A stretch of DNA of 64,000 bases from Sphingopyxis terrae subsp. terrae NBRC 15098 (GCF_001598815.1 NZ_BCZQ01000008.1:124001-188000); one strand, 5' to 3'. Shown: positions 1 through 9,410, counted from the first letter of the stretch. The notes: a model not told the origin generated them from the sequence alone. A program made the numbers and translations.

Positions 1-1
1 A

Positions 2-175
2 GCCCCGCCGCCGCAGGCAAGCGCCGTGGGCATCGCCCGCGCGCGCATAGTGGCACCCGCAGAGGTGCGGCGGGTGAACGGCCGGCTGGAATTGCGCGCC
101 GGCGACAGCAAAGCGCCCACGCAAGTGCATCGCACCAAAAGGCTCGATGGCGGCGAGACAGCGGATTTTTATTGA
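2..175 (+). CDS. C-terminal fragment of an unidentified protein, cut by the window edge
   Basis: Frame 2 is open from the first bases to a TGA at 173-175, giving 57 residues that end in GGETADFY. The composition (Ala/Arg/Val with a charged tail) is that of a normal coding region in this genome. The start lies outside the window. I do not recognise the family, and the fragment is too short to assign. It could also be a chance open frame in GC-rich DNA. Confidence 0.4.
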   Translation, partial: APPPQASAVGIARARIVAPAEVRRVNGRLELRAGDSKAPTQVHRTKRLDGGETADFY

Positions 176-282
176 AATGGTGCCGGGCCGAAGTGGGTCC
201 GGTTATCGACCGAACTCCGTCATTCAAAATGACCGGAGCGATTCCCGTTTGCGGACATTCGCCCGTTGGATAAAAGCGAGAA

Positions 283-735
283 ATGACAGAGCACGCCTCC
301 TCCCGGTTTGGCCGTTTTGTCGAAAAAATCGCGAGCAGGATCGCCGTTATCGGGGCGATCTGTATTTCTGTGGCGCTTGCCTCAGTGCCATTAGGATTAG
401 AGTATAGCATACCGCTCTACATGGCTGCGGGGGCGATGTTTCTCATCGCTGAGCTTTTCATTGTGCGGTGGATGTTTGGTAAGGGGATGAGATCGACCAA
501 GGATTTAGGGTTCGAGTCGAACAGGCAGGCCCTAAAATATGGACTATTCATGCAAGGGATGGATTGGCGTCTTTCTGCGGTCGCCGTTTACGGGCTGCTT
601 GCTTCTATTGTCCTTGGCTTTCTTGGCATAGGACAATTCGTATCTGGAGCGATGCTGCTTTCATTTGCAACTTTTGGGGCAGTTGCCCAAGCTATGCGGC
701 TCAACTGCTTTTGGCCAGCGGACGCCAAAACCTGA
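283..735 (+). CDS. Small integral membrane protein of unknown function
   Basis: The frame encodes 150 residues with four likely membrane segments, at about residues 20-40, 43-66, 97-118 and 120-138. A charged, Lys/Arg-rich cytoplasmic loop lies between the second and third. No enzymatic motif is visible. Base composition is clearly more AT-rich than the flagellar genes next door, which may mean acquired DNA or weak selection. It stands alone: the upstream gene ends at 175 and the flagellin gene points towards it. I do not recognise the family. Confidence 0.6.
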   Translation: MTEHASSRFGRFVEKIASRIAVIGAICISVALASVPLGLEYSIPLYMAAGAMFLIAELFIVRWMFGKGMRSTKDLGFESNRQALKYGLFMQGMDWRLSAVAVYGLLASIVLGFLGIGQFVSGAMLLSFATFGAVAQAMRLNCFWPADAKT

Positions 736-794
736 CGGTCCGCTCTCCACCCCAAATCGGCCATCCGCTCTCCGACTGGCGACCTTCCGTACGC

Positions 795-829
795 AAAAAG
801 ATGCCCCGGCTGTGGGGAGCCGGGGCATC
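795..829 (-). terminator. Rho-independent terminator of the flagellin gene
   Basis: A perfect 12-bp stem (GATGCCCCGGCT paired with AGCCGGGGCATC, 800-829) with a 6-nt loop is followed on the minus strand by five U residues (795-799). It lies 60 bp past the flagellin stop codon, as expected for a strongly expressed monocistronic gene. On the plus strand there is no T-tract, so it is directional. Confidence 0.9.
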
Positions 830-889
830 CGATCAGGCTATTAAAGGGACCAACCAAATATAGCCTGAGATGTTTGCGATGTTCCGCGC

Positions 890-1708
890 TTAGCGCAGCA
901 GGTTCATCACACCCTGGGCGCTCTGGTTCGCCTGGGCGAGCATCGCCGTCGAAGCCTGCGACAGGATCTGCGCCGCCGCCAGCTTCGTCGATTCAGCCGA
1001 GAAGTCGGCATCTTCGATGCGCGAGCGCGATTCGTCCAGATTGGTGACACGCGACGTCAAATTATCGACAGCCGCTTCAAGACGGTTCTGCTGCGCACCG
1101 AGGTTGGCGCGTTCGCCGGCGACCGTGGTGATCGCGGTGTCGAGCGTCGCCAGTGCACCGGTCGCGTTGGAAGCCGTGGCAACCGAAAGCCCGTTGACGC
1201 CCAGCGTCGTCGCATCGAGCTTGCCGATCGTGATGTTCACCTTTTCACCGGTGTTGATGCCGGTCTGGATATCGAAGCCTGAGGTGACGCTGCCGTCGAG
1301 CAGTTTGTTGCCGTTGAACGTCGTCTGGCCGACGATGTCGCCGATCTGCGAGATCAGCGCGGTAACTTCCTTCTGCACCAGACCGCGGTCGTCATCGCTG
1401 AGAGTACCGGTCGAAGCCTGCATCGCCAGGTCGCGCATACGAACCAGGATGTCCGAAACGCTGCCAGCAGCGCTGTCGGCGGTCTGCGCCAGCGAAATGC
1501 CGTCGTTGGCATTGCGGATCGCCTGGGTGAAGCCGCGCGAGGCAGCCTGCATGCGAGTTGCGACGGCGAGGCCGGCGGCGTCGTCCTTGGCGCTGTTGAT
1601 GCGCTTGCCGCTCGACAGACGTTCCATAGCCTGCGACTGCATGCGATTGGCAACACGCGAGCTGTTCTGGGCGCGAAGCGCGCTCACATTGGTGTTGATG
1701 ACAGTCAT
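890..1708 (-). CDS. fliC: Flagellin, filament subunit
   Basis: This is the protein that polymerises into the flagellar filament after export by the flagellar type III system. It has 272 residues in the D0-D1-short centre-D1-D0 arrangement. The N-terminus begins [14 protein letters not shown] and carries the [20 protein letters not shown] motif; the C-terminus ends in the helical [22 protein letters not shown]. The middle is short, so the D2/D3 outer domains are absent or minimal, as is usual in alphaproteobacteria. The start at 1708 is chosen over an ATG nine codons upstream because flagellins begin MxxINTN and an AGGAA Shine-Dalgarno sits just ahead. A sigma28-type promoter lies about 67 bp upstream. 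The alphaproteobacterial flagellin regulators flaF and flbT are not in the window. Confidence 0.96.
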   Translation of the reverse strand: MTVINTNVSALRAQNSSRVANRMQSQAMERLSSGKRINSAKDDAAGLAVATRMQAASRGFTQAIRNANDGISLAQTADSAAGSVSDILVRMRDLAMQASTGTLSDDDRGLVQKEVTALISQIGDIVGQTTFNGNKLLDGSVTSGFDIQTGINTGEKVNITIGKLDATTLGVNGLSVATASNATGALATLDTAITTVAGERANLGAQQNRLEAAVDNLTSRVTNLDESRSRIEDADFSAESTKLAAAQILSQASTAMLAQANQSAQGVMNLLR

Positions 1709-1774
1709 AATGTTCCTTTCCGGCCCCTTGGCCATTCCCGTGGTGTGAGGGCTCAGCGAGCGGTCACGAAAGCT

Positions 1775-1801
1775 GTAACGGCGGCGGCGGCGGCGGATTA
1801 A
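1775..1801 (-). promoter_or_regulatory. Sigma28 (FliA)-type promoter of flagellin
   Basis: Read on the minus strand: TTAATC, 13 bp, GCCGTTAC. The same layout occurs ahead of fliD, flgM and motA in this window. The E. coli sigma28 -10 element is GCCGATAA, so GCCGTTA(A/C) fits as the local version. Predicted transcription start is near 1768, about 60 bases ahead of the ATG. The 13-bp spacer here is a GCC repeat. Confidence 0.7.
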
Positions 1802-1886
1802 GCCGGCGCGTCAAAAAAACGCCGCGGAGCGCGGGGCGCGACAGAAGCACTCTATCAAACATCTGTTTTTCAACGAAAAGAATTTT

Positions 1887-1903
1887 TGGCACGGGCTTTG
1901 CAT
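1887..1903 (+). promoter_or_regulatory. Sigma54 (RpoN) promoter of the fliE-flhB operon
   Basis: TGGCACGGGCTTTGCAT matches the -24/-12 consensus TGGCAC-N5-TTGCA. The invariant GG (1888-1889) and GC (1900-1901) are exactly 10 bp apart. Transcription should start near 1913, about 42 bases before fliE. Activation would need an enhancer-binding protein such as the one encoded at 15916-16986. Confidence 0.88.
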
Positions 1904-1954
1904 TACTCTTTGTGCGTGCGGCGAACCGCCGCGCACCAGGACGGATGAAAGCTT

Positions 1955-2296
1955 ATGAGCACGATTGACCAGAGCCGACTGCTGCAAATGCGCAGTTCGA
2001 TTCTCAATCAGAACCAGGCGCTGCAACGCGCCGCCGGCGGCGCGGCTGCGGGCGGCGCCGCGGGTGCCGGTGCGGCACCCGATTTCGGATCGGCGATCGC
2101 CAGCGCACTGCAGCAAGTGAATACCCAGCAGGCGAAGGCGAGCGACCTCAGCGAAGCCTATGAACGCGGCGACACGCACGACATCGTCAGCGTAATGATC
2201 GAACGCCAGAAGGCCTCGCTCGGCTTCGAAACCACGTTGCAGGTCCGCAACAAGCTGCTGTCCGCCTATCGCGACATCATGAACATGCCGGTGTAA
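1955..2296 (+). CDS. fliE: Flagellar hook-basal body protein FliE
   Basis: FliE joins the MS ring (FliF) to the rod and is among the first substrates of the flagellar export gate. The 113-residue protein has the usual length. It has an Ala/Gly-rich linker near residues 25-40 and the conserved helical C-terminus (ASLGFETTLQVRNKLLSAYR, then DIMNMPV). It is the first gene of the large fli operon, 3 bases before fliF, and lies just downstream of a sigma54 promoter. The ribosome site is a weak purine run (GGATGAAAG). Confidence 0.95.
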   Translation: MSTIDQSRLLQMRSSILNQNQALQRAAGGAAAGGAAGAGAAPDFGSAIASALQQVNTQQAKASDLSEAYERGDTHDIVSVMIERQKASLGFETTLQVRNKLLSAYRDIMNMPV

Positions 2297-2299
2297 TCC

Positions 2300-3952
2300 A
2301 TGGCCGAAGCTCAACTCCTTGCCCCCGTTGCCGATACGAACCGGCTGCCCCTCCCCGCGATGGGTGGCCGCTTTGCGCCGGTCCAGCAGTTCGTCCGCCA
2401 GCCCGCCGTCCAGCGCGCCCTGCCCGCGATCGCCACGACGACCGCGATCGGCCTTGCCGCGCTCGCCTATTTCATGACCCAGTCGGCGCCGCAGGCGCAG
2501 CTCTTCGCCGGGCTCGACGACAGCGACAAGGCCGCCGTCGCCGACGCGCTCCAGTCGCAGGGGATCGGCCACACCATCGATCCGACGACCGGCGCGCTGA
2601 CCGTCGATGCCGACAAACTGTATCAGGCGCGCATCGCGCTCGCCGGGCAGGGATTGCCCAAGGCGCAGCCGAGCGGAGACAGCCTGATCGCCTCGCTCCC
2701 GATGGGGTCGAGCCGCGCGATCGAAGGCGAAACGCTGCGCTCGGCGCGCGAAGCCGATCTTTCCCGCACGATCGAGACGATCGACGCGGTCAAGACCGCG
2801 CGCGTCCACATCGCCGCCGCCGAACCCAGCCTGTTCGTCCGCGACGACAAGCCCGCCACCGCGTCGGTGATGCTGACGCTGCAGAACGGCCGCAGCCTCA
2901 GCGACGCGCAGGTTCAGGGCATCCGCTTCCTCGTCGCCTCTTCGGTTCCCGGCATGAACGCCGACGAGGTCCAGGTGATCGACCAGCGCGGCGCCCTGCT
3001 TTCCGACGGCGCCAGCAGCGGCGACATGAAGAGCTTCCAGCTTCAGATGCAGATGGAGGACCGTTTCCGCCGCGCGCTCGAAACGCTGCTCGGCCCGATG
3101 CTCGGTTCGGGCAATTATTCGGTCGAGGTCCACGCCGACGTCGACATGTCGGAAAGCCAGGCGACGCGCGAAAGCTTCCCCGAGAACGACCGCGCGCTGC
3201 GCACCGAACAGGTGAGCCGGGTCGTCAGCGGCCAGAGCACACCGCCCGCCGTCGGCATCCCCGGCGCGCTGTCGAACCAGCCGCCGCAGGCAACTACGGT
3301 TACGAACAATGCCCCCGCGCCGACGCCCGCCGGCGCGCCGACCACCGACACGCAGAGCAACGAAAATTCGGCCCGCGCCTATGAGGTCGGCCGCGAAATC
3401 TCTGTCACGCACCAGCCACAGGGCCGCCTGAAGCGCCTGTCGATCGCGGTCGCGCTCAACCAGGGTCAGAAGGCGCTGACCCAGGCCGACCTCGCCAAGA
3501 TCGAGGGGCTGGTGAAAGGCGCGGTCGGATATGACCAGACGCGCGGCGACGTCGTCGCGATCAGCCAGCGTCCCTTTGCAAAGGTCGACGATGTCCCTCC
3601 AGCCTTCTACGACCAGCCGTGGTTCATGCCGCTCGCCAAGCAGATCGGCGCCGTGCTCGCTGCGCTGCTCGCCTTTCTGTTCATCGGCCGTCCGATGATC
3701 AAGTCGGCCAAGCAGCGCGCCGCCGCGCGCGCCGAACGCGATGCCGAAATCGAACAGTCGCTGCTCACCGCCACCGAAAACCGCGCCGCGCTCGACGCGC
3801 CGCGCGGCGGCAGCGCAATCACGCTCGAGATGATCGAGGCCGCGCCAAGCTATGAAGCGCGCGCCAATCTGGTCCGCGCCTTCGTCCGCCAGGATTCGGC
3901 GCGCGCCGCGCTCGTCGTCCGCCAGCTGATGCAGGAGGGCGCCCATGGCTGA
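2300..3952 (+). CDS. fliF: Flagellar MS-ring protein FliF
   Basis: FliF forms the MS ring in the cytoplasmic membrane, houses the export gate and anchors the FliG rotor. Its 550 residues are typical. A first membrane segment lies near residues 40-58. The YscJ/FliF ring-building domains follow (SLPMGSSRAIEGETLRSAREADLSRTIETID region), then a Pro/Thr/Asn-rich periplasmic linker near 320-355. A second membrane segment near 449-465 precedes a cytoplasmic C-terminus that ends in the FliG-binding helix. Its end overlaps fliG by 8 bases, indicating translational coupling. Confidence 0.96.
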   Translation: MAEAQLLAPVADTNRLPLPAMGGRFAPVQQFVRQPAVQRALPAIATTTAIGLAALAYFMTQSAPQAQLFAGLDDSDKAAVADALQSQGIGHTIDPTTGALTVDADKLYQARIALAGQGLPKAQPSGDSLIASLPMGSSRAIEGETLRSAREADLSRTIETIDAVKTARVHIAAAEPSLFVRDDKPATASVMLTLQNGRSLSDAQVQGIRFLVASSVPGMNADEVQVIDQRGALLSDGASSGDMKSFQLQMQMEDRFRRALETLLGPMLGSGNYSVEVHADVDMSESQATRESFPENDRALRTEQVSRVVSGQSTPPAVGIPGALSNQPPQATTVTNNAPAPTPAGAPTTDTQSNENSARAYEVGREISVTHQPQGRLKRLSIAVALNQGQKALTQADLAKIEGLVKGAVGYDQTRGDVVAISQRPFAKVDDVPPAFYDQPWFMPLAKQIGAVLAALLAFLFIGRPMIKSAKQRAAARAERDAEIEQSLLTATENRAALDAPRGGSAITLEMIEAAPSYEARANLVRAFVRQDSARAALVVRQLMQEGAHG

Positions 3953-4991
3953 CGACATCGACGTCGCCGGCGAGATCGCACCCGCGGTCAGCCTGCGCCC
4001 CGCCATCGAAGGATCGGCCGCCGCCGCGATCCTGCTGATGCTGCTCGAGGAAGGCGACGCCGCCACGATCCTCAAGCATCTCGATCCCGATGAAGTGCGC
4101 CTTCTTGCCAAGGGCATGTTCGACGCCGCTAACGCCAGCGAAACGCAGATCGAACAGGCGCTCGACCAGTTCGTCGTGCGCAGCCGCGACGTCAGTGCGC
4201 TCGCCATCGGCGCCGAAACGCGTATCCGCACCGTCATCAATCAGGCGGTGGGCAATGTCCGCGCCGACAATATCCTGGCCGCGGTCGCGCCGCAGTCGAG
4301 CGCCGCGTCGCTCGAAATGTTGCGCTGGATGGATGTCGAGGCGATCAGCGCGCTGCTCGCCAGCGAACATCCGCAGGTCGGCGCGCTGATCCTGTCGGTG
4401 CTGATCCCCGACGTCGCAGCGCGCGCGATCGAAACGCTGGACGAAGTCCTGCAGGCCGATCTGGTGCTACGCGCGGCGCAGCTTACCACCGTCCCCGCCG
4501 CCGCGATCGAGGATCTGGAATCGGTGCTCGCCTCCGCCAATGTCGGCGGCCAGCGCGTCGCCAAGCAGCCGATCGGCGGCCCGAGCGACGTCGCGAAGAT
4601 CATGAAGAAAATGCCCAAGTCGCTGTCCGAACGCACGATCCGCGCGCTCAAGAAGCAGGACAAGTTGCTCGCACAGGCGATCGAGGAAGAGATGTTCATC
4701 TTCGAAAATCTGCGCGAGCTCGACAAGAAGAGCATCGGCACGGTGCTGCGCTCGGTCGATGCCGCGATCCTTGCAGTCGCGCTCAAGGGCACCGACGCCG
4801 ACATGGTCGATCTGTGCCTGTCGACGATGTCGCAGCGCGCATCGGAAACGATCCGCGACGAAATGGCCGAAATGACGATGGTCAAGCGCACCGACGTCGA
4901 CGAAGCGCAGAAGTCGATCATGCAGATCGTCCGCCAGATGGCAGCATCGGGCGAGATCATGCTCGCGGGCGGGGGCGATGATTATGTCTGA
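3945..4991 (+). CDS. fliG: Flagellar motor switch protein FliG
   Basis: FliG is the rotor protein that carries the charged residues interacting with the MotA stator. It has 348 residues with the N-terminal FliF-binding domain, the middle domain (EHPQVGALILS, the EHPQ motif near residues 144-147) and the C-terminal torque domain (LRELDKKSIGTVLRSVD, then SQRASETIRDEM). The torque-helix charged residues are present. It overlaps fliF and fliH. Nothing suggests loss of function. Confidence 0.96.
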   Translation: MADDIDVAGEIAPAVSLRPAIEGSAAAAILLMLLEEGDAATILKHLDPDEVRLLAKGMFDAANASETQIEQALDQFVVRSRDVSALAIGAETRIRTVINQAVGNVRADNILAAVAPQSSAASLEMLRWMDVEAISALLASEHPQVGALILSVLIPDVAARAIETLDEVLQADLVLRAAQLTTVPAAAIEDLESVLASANVGGQRVAKQPIGGPSDVAKIMKKMPKSLSERTIRALKKQDKLLAQAIEEEMFIFENLRELDKKSIGTVLRSVDAAILAVALKGTDADMVDLCLSTMSQRASETIRDEMAEMTMVKRTDVDEAQKSIMQIVRQMAASGEIMLAGGGDDYV

Positions 4992-5580
4992 TCTCGCGGC
5001 CGAATCGACCGTTGCCGCGCTGGCGCATGCGATGGCGCGCGACGGCGGCTTTCGCCCGCTGCAGTTCGGCCAGCCGCGCAGCGCTCCGCTGACGCCGGTC
5101 GCCGAAGCGGCGGCCGAACCCGCCGACGACCCCTTTTCGCGCGGGCTTGCCGAAGGCCAGCGCCTCGCCGAAGCCGCCTTTGCGGTCGAACGCCAGCAAT
5201 TGCTCGCGATGGTCGCCGCCGCCGAAGCGCTGCAGGACGAACCGAGCGAGGAACTGGCGCAGTTGATCGCCGAAACGGTCGAGCGGCTCGTCCGCCAGAT
5301 CGTCGAAGCGGCGCCGATCGAGGCCGACTGGCTGCGCGCGCAGGCCGAAACCGCCGCCGCGATGGTCGCCGAAGCCGACAAGGCGCGCACCCTGTGGGTC
5401 AATCCCGCCGACGCCGTGCTGCTCGTCGACGCGCCGATCGCGCTGCCGATCGAGAGCGATCCGTCGATGGCGCGCGGCACCGTCCGCGTCGAAACTTCGG
5501 CCGGCTGGATCGAACATGGCCGGGCGGTCTATCTCGACGAGCTGCGTGCCGCGCTCGGCAGCCAGGGCGCCGCCGCATGA
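4978..5580 (+). CDS. fliH: Flagellar export regulator FliH
   Basis: FliH is the peripheral stalk that holds the export ATPase FliI at the gate. The 200-residue protein has the family layout: a variable Ala/Glu-rich N-terminus, then a helical region (ELAQLIAETVERLVRQIVEAAPIE) and a C-terminal E/D-rich fold that docks on FliI. It starts inside fliG and overlaps fliI by 4 bases. A second in-frame ATG two codons in (4984) is an equally plausible start. Confidence 0.88.
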   Translation: MIMSDLAAESTVAALAHAMARDGGFRPLQFGQPRSAPLTPVAEAAAEPADDPFSRGLAEGQRLAEAAFAVERQQLLAMVAAAEALQDEPSEELAQLIAETVERLVRQIVEAAPIEADWLRAQAETAAAMVAEADKARTLWVNPADAVLLVDAPIALPIESDPSMARGTVRVETSAGWIEHGRAVYLDELRAALGSQGAAA

Positions 5581-6908
5581 CGCGCCGCCTCGCCATGTCC
5601 GCCCGCCAGTTGCTCGACCCCGTCGATCTCAGCGACGCATCGCCGCGCCGCATCGGCACGCTCGTCGCGCACGAAGGCATCATGCTGGAAGTATCGGGCT
5701 TTCCCCAGCCGCTCGGCAGCAATGTCCGCATCAGGTCGGCGAACAACGAATATGTGAACGGCGAGGTCGTGGGCTTTCGCGGACACCGCAGTCTCGTGCT
5801 GCCCTTCGACACCAACATGCCGCTCGTCACCGGCGCGCCGGTCGAACCGCATGGCGCGTCGAGCATGGTGACGGTCGGCAAGGCGCTGCTCGGCCGCATC
5901 ATCGACGCGCAGGGCAATCCGCTCGACGGTCGCCCGCCGGTAAAGTCGCAGTTCCAGTGGCCGCTCGCCGGCCGCAAGGTCAATCCGCTGCGCCGCGGCC
6001 GGGTGACCAAACCGCTCAACATGGGCGTGCGTGCGATCAACGGCCTGCTCACCGTCGGCGAAGGCCAGCGCGTCGCGATCATCGCGGGGTCGGGCGTCGG
6101 CAAGTCGGTGCTGATGGGCCAGATGATCGCAGGCACCGAGTGCGACGTGATCGTCGTCGGCCTGATCGGCGAGCGCAGCCGCGAGGTCAGCGACTTCGTC
6201 GAGACCAAGCTGCCGCCCGCCGTCCGCAAGAAATCGGTGGTCGTCGCGGTTCCCGCCGACCATCCGCCGCTGCTCCGCCTGCGCGCCGCGATGCGCGCGA
6301 CCGCGATCGCCGAAGCCTTTCGTCAGGACGGCAAGAAGGTGCTGCTGCTGATCGACAGCTTGACCCGCGTAGCGCACGCGCAGCGCGAGATCGGGCTGAC
6401 ACTGGGCGAACCGCCGACGATGAAGGGCTATCCGCCCTCAACCTTCGCGCTCATCCCCTCGCTCGTCGAACGCGCGGGCAACGACCGCCTCACCGGCGGG
6501 TCCATCACCGCGCTCTACACCGTACTCGCCGATGGCGGCGACATCGAGGATCCGGTCGTCGATTCGGCGCGCGCGATCGTCGACGGTCATATCATCCTGT
6601 CGCGCCAGCTTGCCGAACAGGGCGTCTATCCCGCGATCGACATCGCCCGGTCGCTGTCGCGCACCATGGCCGATTCGGTCGATGCCGATCACGCCGCCGC
6701 CGCCGCGCGCTTCCGCCAGCTCTGGTCCGCCTATGAAGAGAATCGCGACCTCATGTTGATGGGCGCTTATGTCGCCGGCACCGATCCGGTGCTCGACACC
6801 GCCATCGCGCGGCGCGCCGACCAGCTTGCATTCGTTACCCAGCCCGCCGGCGCCCAGGTCGATTTCCAGACCGCACGCCAGTCACTCATCGAAGGATATT
6901 CTGCATGA
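5577..6908 (+). CDS. fliI: Flagellum-specific ATPase FliI
   Basis: This hexameric F1-beta-like ATPase energises substrate unloading at the flagellar export gate. It has 443 residues. Walker A is GSGVGKS near residue 172, followed by the family motif GERSREVSDFVE and by Walker B (VLLLIDSLTRVAHAQREIG). The C-terminal region DQLAFVTQP..VDFQTARQ is typical. The start at 5577 overlaps the fliH stop (ATGA); an ATG six codons later is possible. Confidence 0.96.
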   Translation: MTRRLAMSARQLLDPVDLSDASPRRIGTLVAHEGIMLEVSGFPQPLGSNVRIRSANNEYVNGEVVGFRGHRSLVLPFDTNMPLVTGAPVEPHGASSMVTVGKALLGRIIDAQGNPLDGRPPVKSQFQWPLAGRKVNPLRRGRVTKPLNMGVRAINGLLTVGEGQRVAIIAGSGVGKSVLMGQMIAGTECDVIVVGLIGERSREVSDFVETKLPPAVRKKSVVVAVPADHPPLLRLRAAMRATAIAEAFRQDGKKVLLLIDSLTRVAHAQREIGLTLGEPPTMKGYPPSTFALIPSLVERAGNDRLTGGSITALYTVLADGGDIEDPVVDSARAIVDGHIILSRQLAEQGVYPAIDIARSLSRTMADSVDADHAAAAARFRQLWSAYEENRDLMLMGAYVAGTDPVLDTAIARRADQLAFVTQPAGAQVDFQTARQSLIEGYSA

Positions 6909-7348
6909 CCGCTCGCACCGCACGCCGCAAACGTATCATTCGCGTGCGCACCGTCGAACATCAGATGGCGGAGGCCAATCTGGCGCGCGCCAATGGCGAG
7001 CTTGCGAGCCTCGTCGAGCTGTCGCGCCGCCTCGAGGCGCTGCGCGCCGACCTCGCGGTCGCCCGGGGCGTCGTCGCGGGCCGCGCGCTCAATACGGTCG
7101 GCGAGCTCGGCGTGCGGCTCGACATGGCGAAGGAAAATCTTGCAACCCCGCTGGTCAACGCCAGCGCGCGCCGCGACGAAATGGGCGTGCTCGCGCAGAG
7201 CGCGCTGATGAAGGAAGAATCGGCGGTGCGCCTCTATGAACGCAGCCGCAAGTCGGCCGAAGTCGAGATGGAACGCCGCGCCGACGCGAACCGCCCGCAC
7301 CGCCGCCGCACGATGAGCCTGCGCCTGGTCGAAGGCGGCCCGGAATGA
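6905..7348 (+). CDS. fliJ: Flagellar export chaperone/central stalk FliJ
   Basis: This 147-residue, almost wholly helical, charged protein lies between fliI and fliK. It matches FliJ, the central stalk of the FliI ring that couples ATPase and proton-driven export. Sequence conservation in this family is low, so the call depends on length, coiled-coil character and position. It overlaps both neighbours by 4 bases. Confidence 0.85.
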   Translation: MTARTARRKRIIRVRTVEHQMAEANLARANGELASLVELSRRLEALRADLAVARGVVAGRALNTVGELGVRLDMAKENLATPLVNASARRDEMGVLAQSALMKEESAVRLYERSRKSAEVEMERRADANRPHRRRTMSLRLVEGGPE

Positions 7349-8772
7349 TGCCCGGTCTGCCCCAGAGCGCGAGCCAGCCCGGCTTCGCGGCCTTTCTGGC
7401 CAATATCGGCCAGGCGCCGGCCAGCGGCACGGGCGAGGACGGCGGCTTCAGCCAGCTCCTCGCCGCGCTTCCCGGAGCCGCGACGATTGGCAAGACCGGC
7501 ACGCCCGGCGCTGCGCCGATCGGCGATACTCAGGCGACGGCGACGGCCGCGAGCGTGATCGCGCTCGCCGGGGCCGGAGCGGCAGGCGCAGCGGCGCCGA
7601 CAGCGGATGCCGTGCCGGCTACGGCCGCCAACCCCGACGGCACCCCCGCCGCCGAGACGCCGCACGTCGTGACACCCGATTTCGCCGCCATCGTCGGCGG
7701 CAAAAAACTCGCCACCGATACCAAGGCGGCACCCGCCGCCGATACCGAAGCGGCGCCCGCGATCCCGGCCGACGACACGTCGCCCAAGGCCGCACCCAAG
7801 CGTGCCGGCCCGGACGTCCCGCAACCCGATGCGCAGGATGCCGCGGCCCACGCCGCCACCCTGCTCGCCGCCCTCACCGGCAACCCCGCCAAGCCAGCCG
7901 CCACCGATCCGGCGAAGGCCGGCACCGGCGATGCCGATGCCGAAGCGACCGATGGCGCGCCCGCGACCGACACCGTCACGACGGCAGAGACGACGCTTCC
8001 TGCCGCGCCGCTGCCCGTCAATCCGGCGCCTGCCGCCGCGAATGGCGTGGCGCCCGAAGCCTCCGCGCCGGTTGCTAACAAGCCCGCGAAGGCTGCCAAG
8101 CCTGCACTTGCCCCGGCCGCGCCGCAAGGCCGCGACGCCCCCGCCGCACCCGCGGTAACGCCTGCGAAGGCCGAGAGCGCCACCGCTACGCCGGCGCCCG
8201 CCGCCGAACCCGCGGCCAAGCCGATCCGTGCCGAAGGCGGGGCTTCCATGACCGTGCTGTTCAATCAGCCCGCCGCGTCCGGCGCCACAAGCATCGGCGC
8301 CCCGGCGCAGGCGGCGCCGCTCGCCGAACGCACGCTCGACTTGACGAGCGACGATCGCTGGATCGCGCAGCTCGCCGCCGATATCGCCGCGACCAAATCG
8401 GACAAGGGCGACCTCAGCTTCCGCCTGATGCCGCGCCACCTCGGCCGGCTCGACGTCGCGATGAAACTCGACGGCGACGGCGTGTCGATGAAGCTCGACA
8501 CCCAGCATGAAAGCACCGCCGCGATCGTCGCCGCCGCACAGCCGCGACTGGTCGAAGATCTCCGCCAGCAGGGCGTCCGCGTTGCCGGTGCCGAAGTGAC
8601 CTGCACCCCCGATCAGGCCGGGCGCCCGTCGCTCGCCCAGGGTCAGGGACAGGGCCAGAACCAGGGACGCGGCGCTGCGCCCGACGCGAGCCATTTGATC
8701 GAAACCGCCAATGATCGCGCCGACGCGCGCGATGACGACAGCGCCGCGAACCGCCGCGGCCGCTTTGCCTGA
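7345..8772 (+). CDS. fliK: Flagellar hook-length control protein FliK
   Basis: FliK is the secreted molecular ruler that stops hook growth and switches export to filament substrates. The 475-residue protein has a long low-complexity Ala/Pro/Thr stretch (about residues 50-310). A conserved C-terminal substrate-switch domain follows (DLSFRLMPRHLGRLDVAMKL, near residues 353-372), then a Gln/Gly-rich tail. Such a ruler is normally matched to hook length; the hook protein here is unusually short. Confidence 0.9.
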   Translation: MMPGLPQSASQPGFAAFLANIGQAPASGTGEDGGFSQLLAALPGAATIGKTGTPGAAPIGDTQATATAASVIALAGAGAAGAAAPTADAVPATAANPDGTPAAETPHVVTPDFAAIVGGKKLATDTKAAPAADTEAAPAIPADDTSPKAAPKRAGPDVPQPDAQDAAAHAATLLAALTGNPAKPAATDPAKAGTGDADAEATDGAPATDTVTTAETTLPAAPLPVNPAPAAANGVAPEASAPVANKPAKAAKPALAPAAPQGRDAPAAPAVTPAKAESATATPAPAAEPAAKPIRAEGGASMTVLFNQPAASGATSIGAPAQAAPLAERTLDLTSDDRWIAQLAADIAATKSDKGDLSFRLMPRHLGRLDVAMKLDGDGVSMKLDTQHESTAAIVAAAQPRLVEDLRQQGVRVAGAEVTCTPDQAGRPSLAQGQGQGQNQGRGAAPDASHLIETANDRADARDDDSAANRRGRFA

Positions 8773-8792
8773 TATCGAAAGGAACCGACGAG

Positions 8793-9410
8793 ATGAGCAA
8801 GGACAAGGCCCCCGAAGCAGCGCCCAAGAAGGGCGGCAAGATGAAGAAGCTGCTGGTGGTCGGCGTCGGCGGAACCGCGCTGATCGGCGCCGGTGCTGGC
8901 GCGGGCATCTATCTGGGTGGCGGCCTCGGCGAGCATAAGGCGACGCCGCAGGACAATTACCCCAAGCTGGTCGTACGCAGCGAAAAGGAAGAAGCGGCCT
9001 CGGGCGAGGGCGGCGAAGGCGGCGGTGCGCCGGCACTGAAGGTCGGCACCGTCTCCGTTCCCAACGATCATTACAAGGTCGATCCCCGCAAATATGAGAT
9101 CACCTATTATCCGATCGAACAGCCCTTCACGACCAATCTGGCCGACGGATCGGGCTTTCTTCAGGTCGGGATCAGCCTGTCGACCTATTATGACGGCAAG
9201 CTGATCACCAACATCAAGCGGCAGGAGGTGCCGATCCGGTCGGCCGTCCTGATGACGCTTGCCGAACAGGATCCGGCGCTGCTTTCGACGTCGCAGGGCA
9301 AACAGCGGCTTCAACGCCAGTTGACCAATGCGATTAACCAAGTACTGCGCGACAAGGAGGGGTTCGGGGGCATCGACAATGTCTATTTCACAAGCTTGGT
9401 GATTCAGTGA
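8793..9410 (+). CDS. fliL: Flagellar basal body-associated protein FliL
   Basis: FliL is a single-pass inner-membrane protein that rings the stator and supports torque. It has 205 residues: a Lys-rich cytoplasmic N-terminus, a membrane segment near residues 27-46, and a periplasmic domain (PKLVVRSEKEEAA, then YYPIEQPFTTNL..GFLQVGISLSTYY). The C-terminal half is the conserved SPFH-like FliL fold. A GAAAGGAA ribosome site lies in the 20-base gap after fliK. Confidence 0.93.
   Translation: MSKDKAPEAAPKKGGKMKKLLVVGVGGTALIGAGAGAGIYLGGGLGEHKATPQDNYPKLVVRSEKEEAASGEGGEGGGAPALKVGTVSVPNDHYKVDPRKYEITYYPIEQPFTTNLADGSGFLQVGISLSTYYDGKLITNIKRQEVPIRSAVLMTLAEQDPALLSTSQGKQRLQRQLTNAINQVLRDKEGFGGIDNVYFTSLVIQ

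Noticed and set aside
1783..1795. GCC repeat as a microsatellite of interest
   Set aside because: Only about five units; it fills the spacer of the flagellin promoter and such runs are common in this GC-rich DNA.
1811..4240. Long minus-strand open frame (809 codons) opposite fliE, fliF and fliG
   Set aside because: It lies antisense to clearly recognised genes, is Arg/Asp/Gly/Ala-rich without any domain, and arises from the GC-skewed codon positions of the plus-strand genes.
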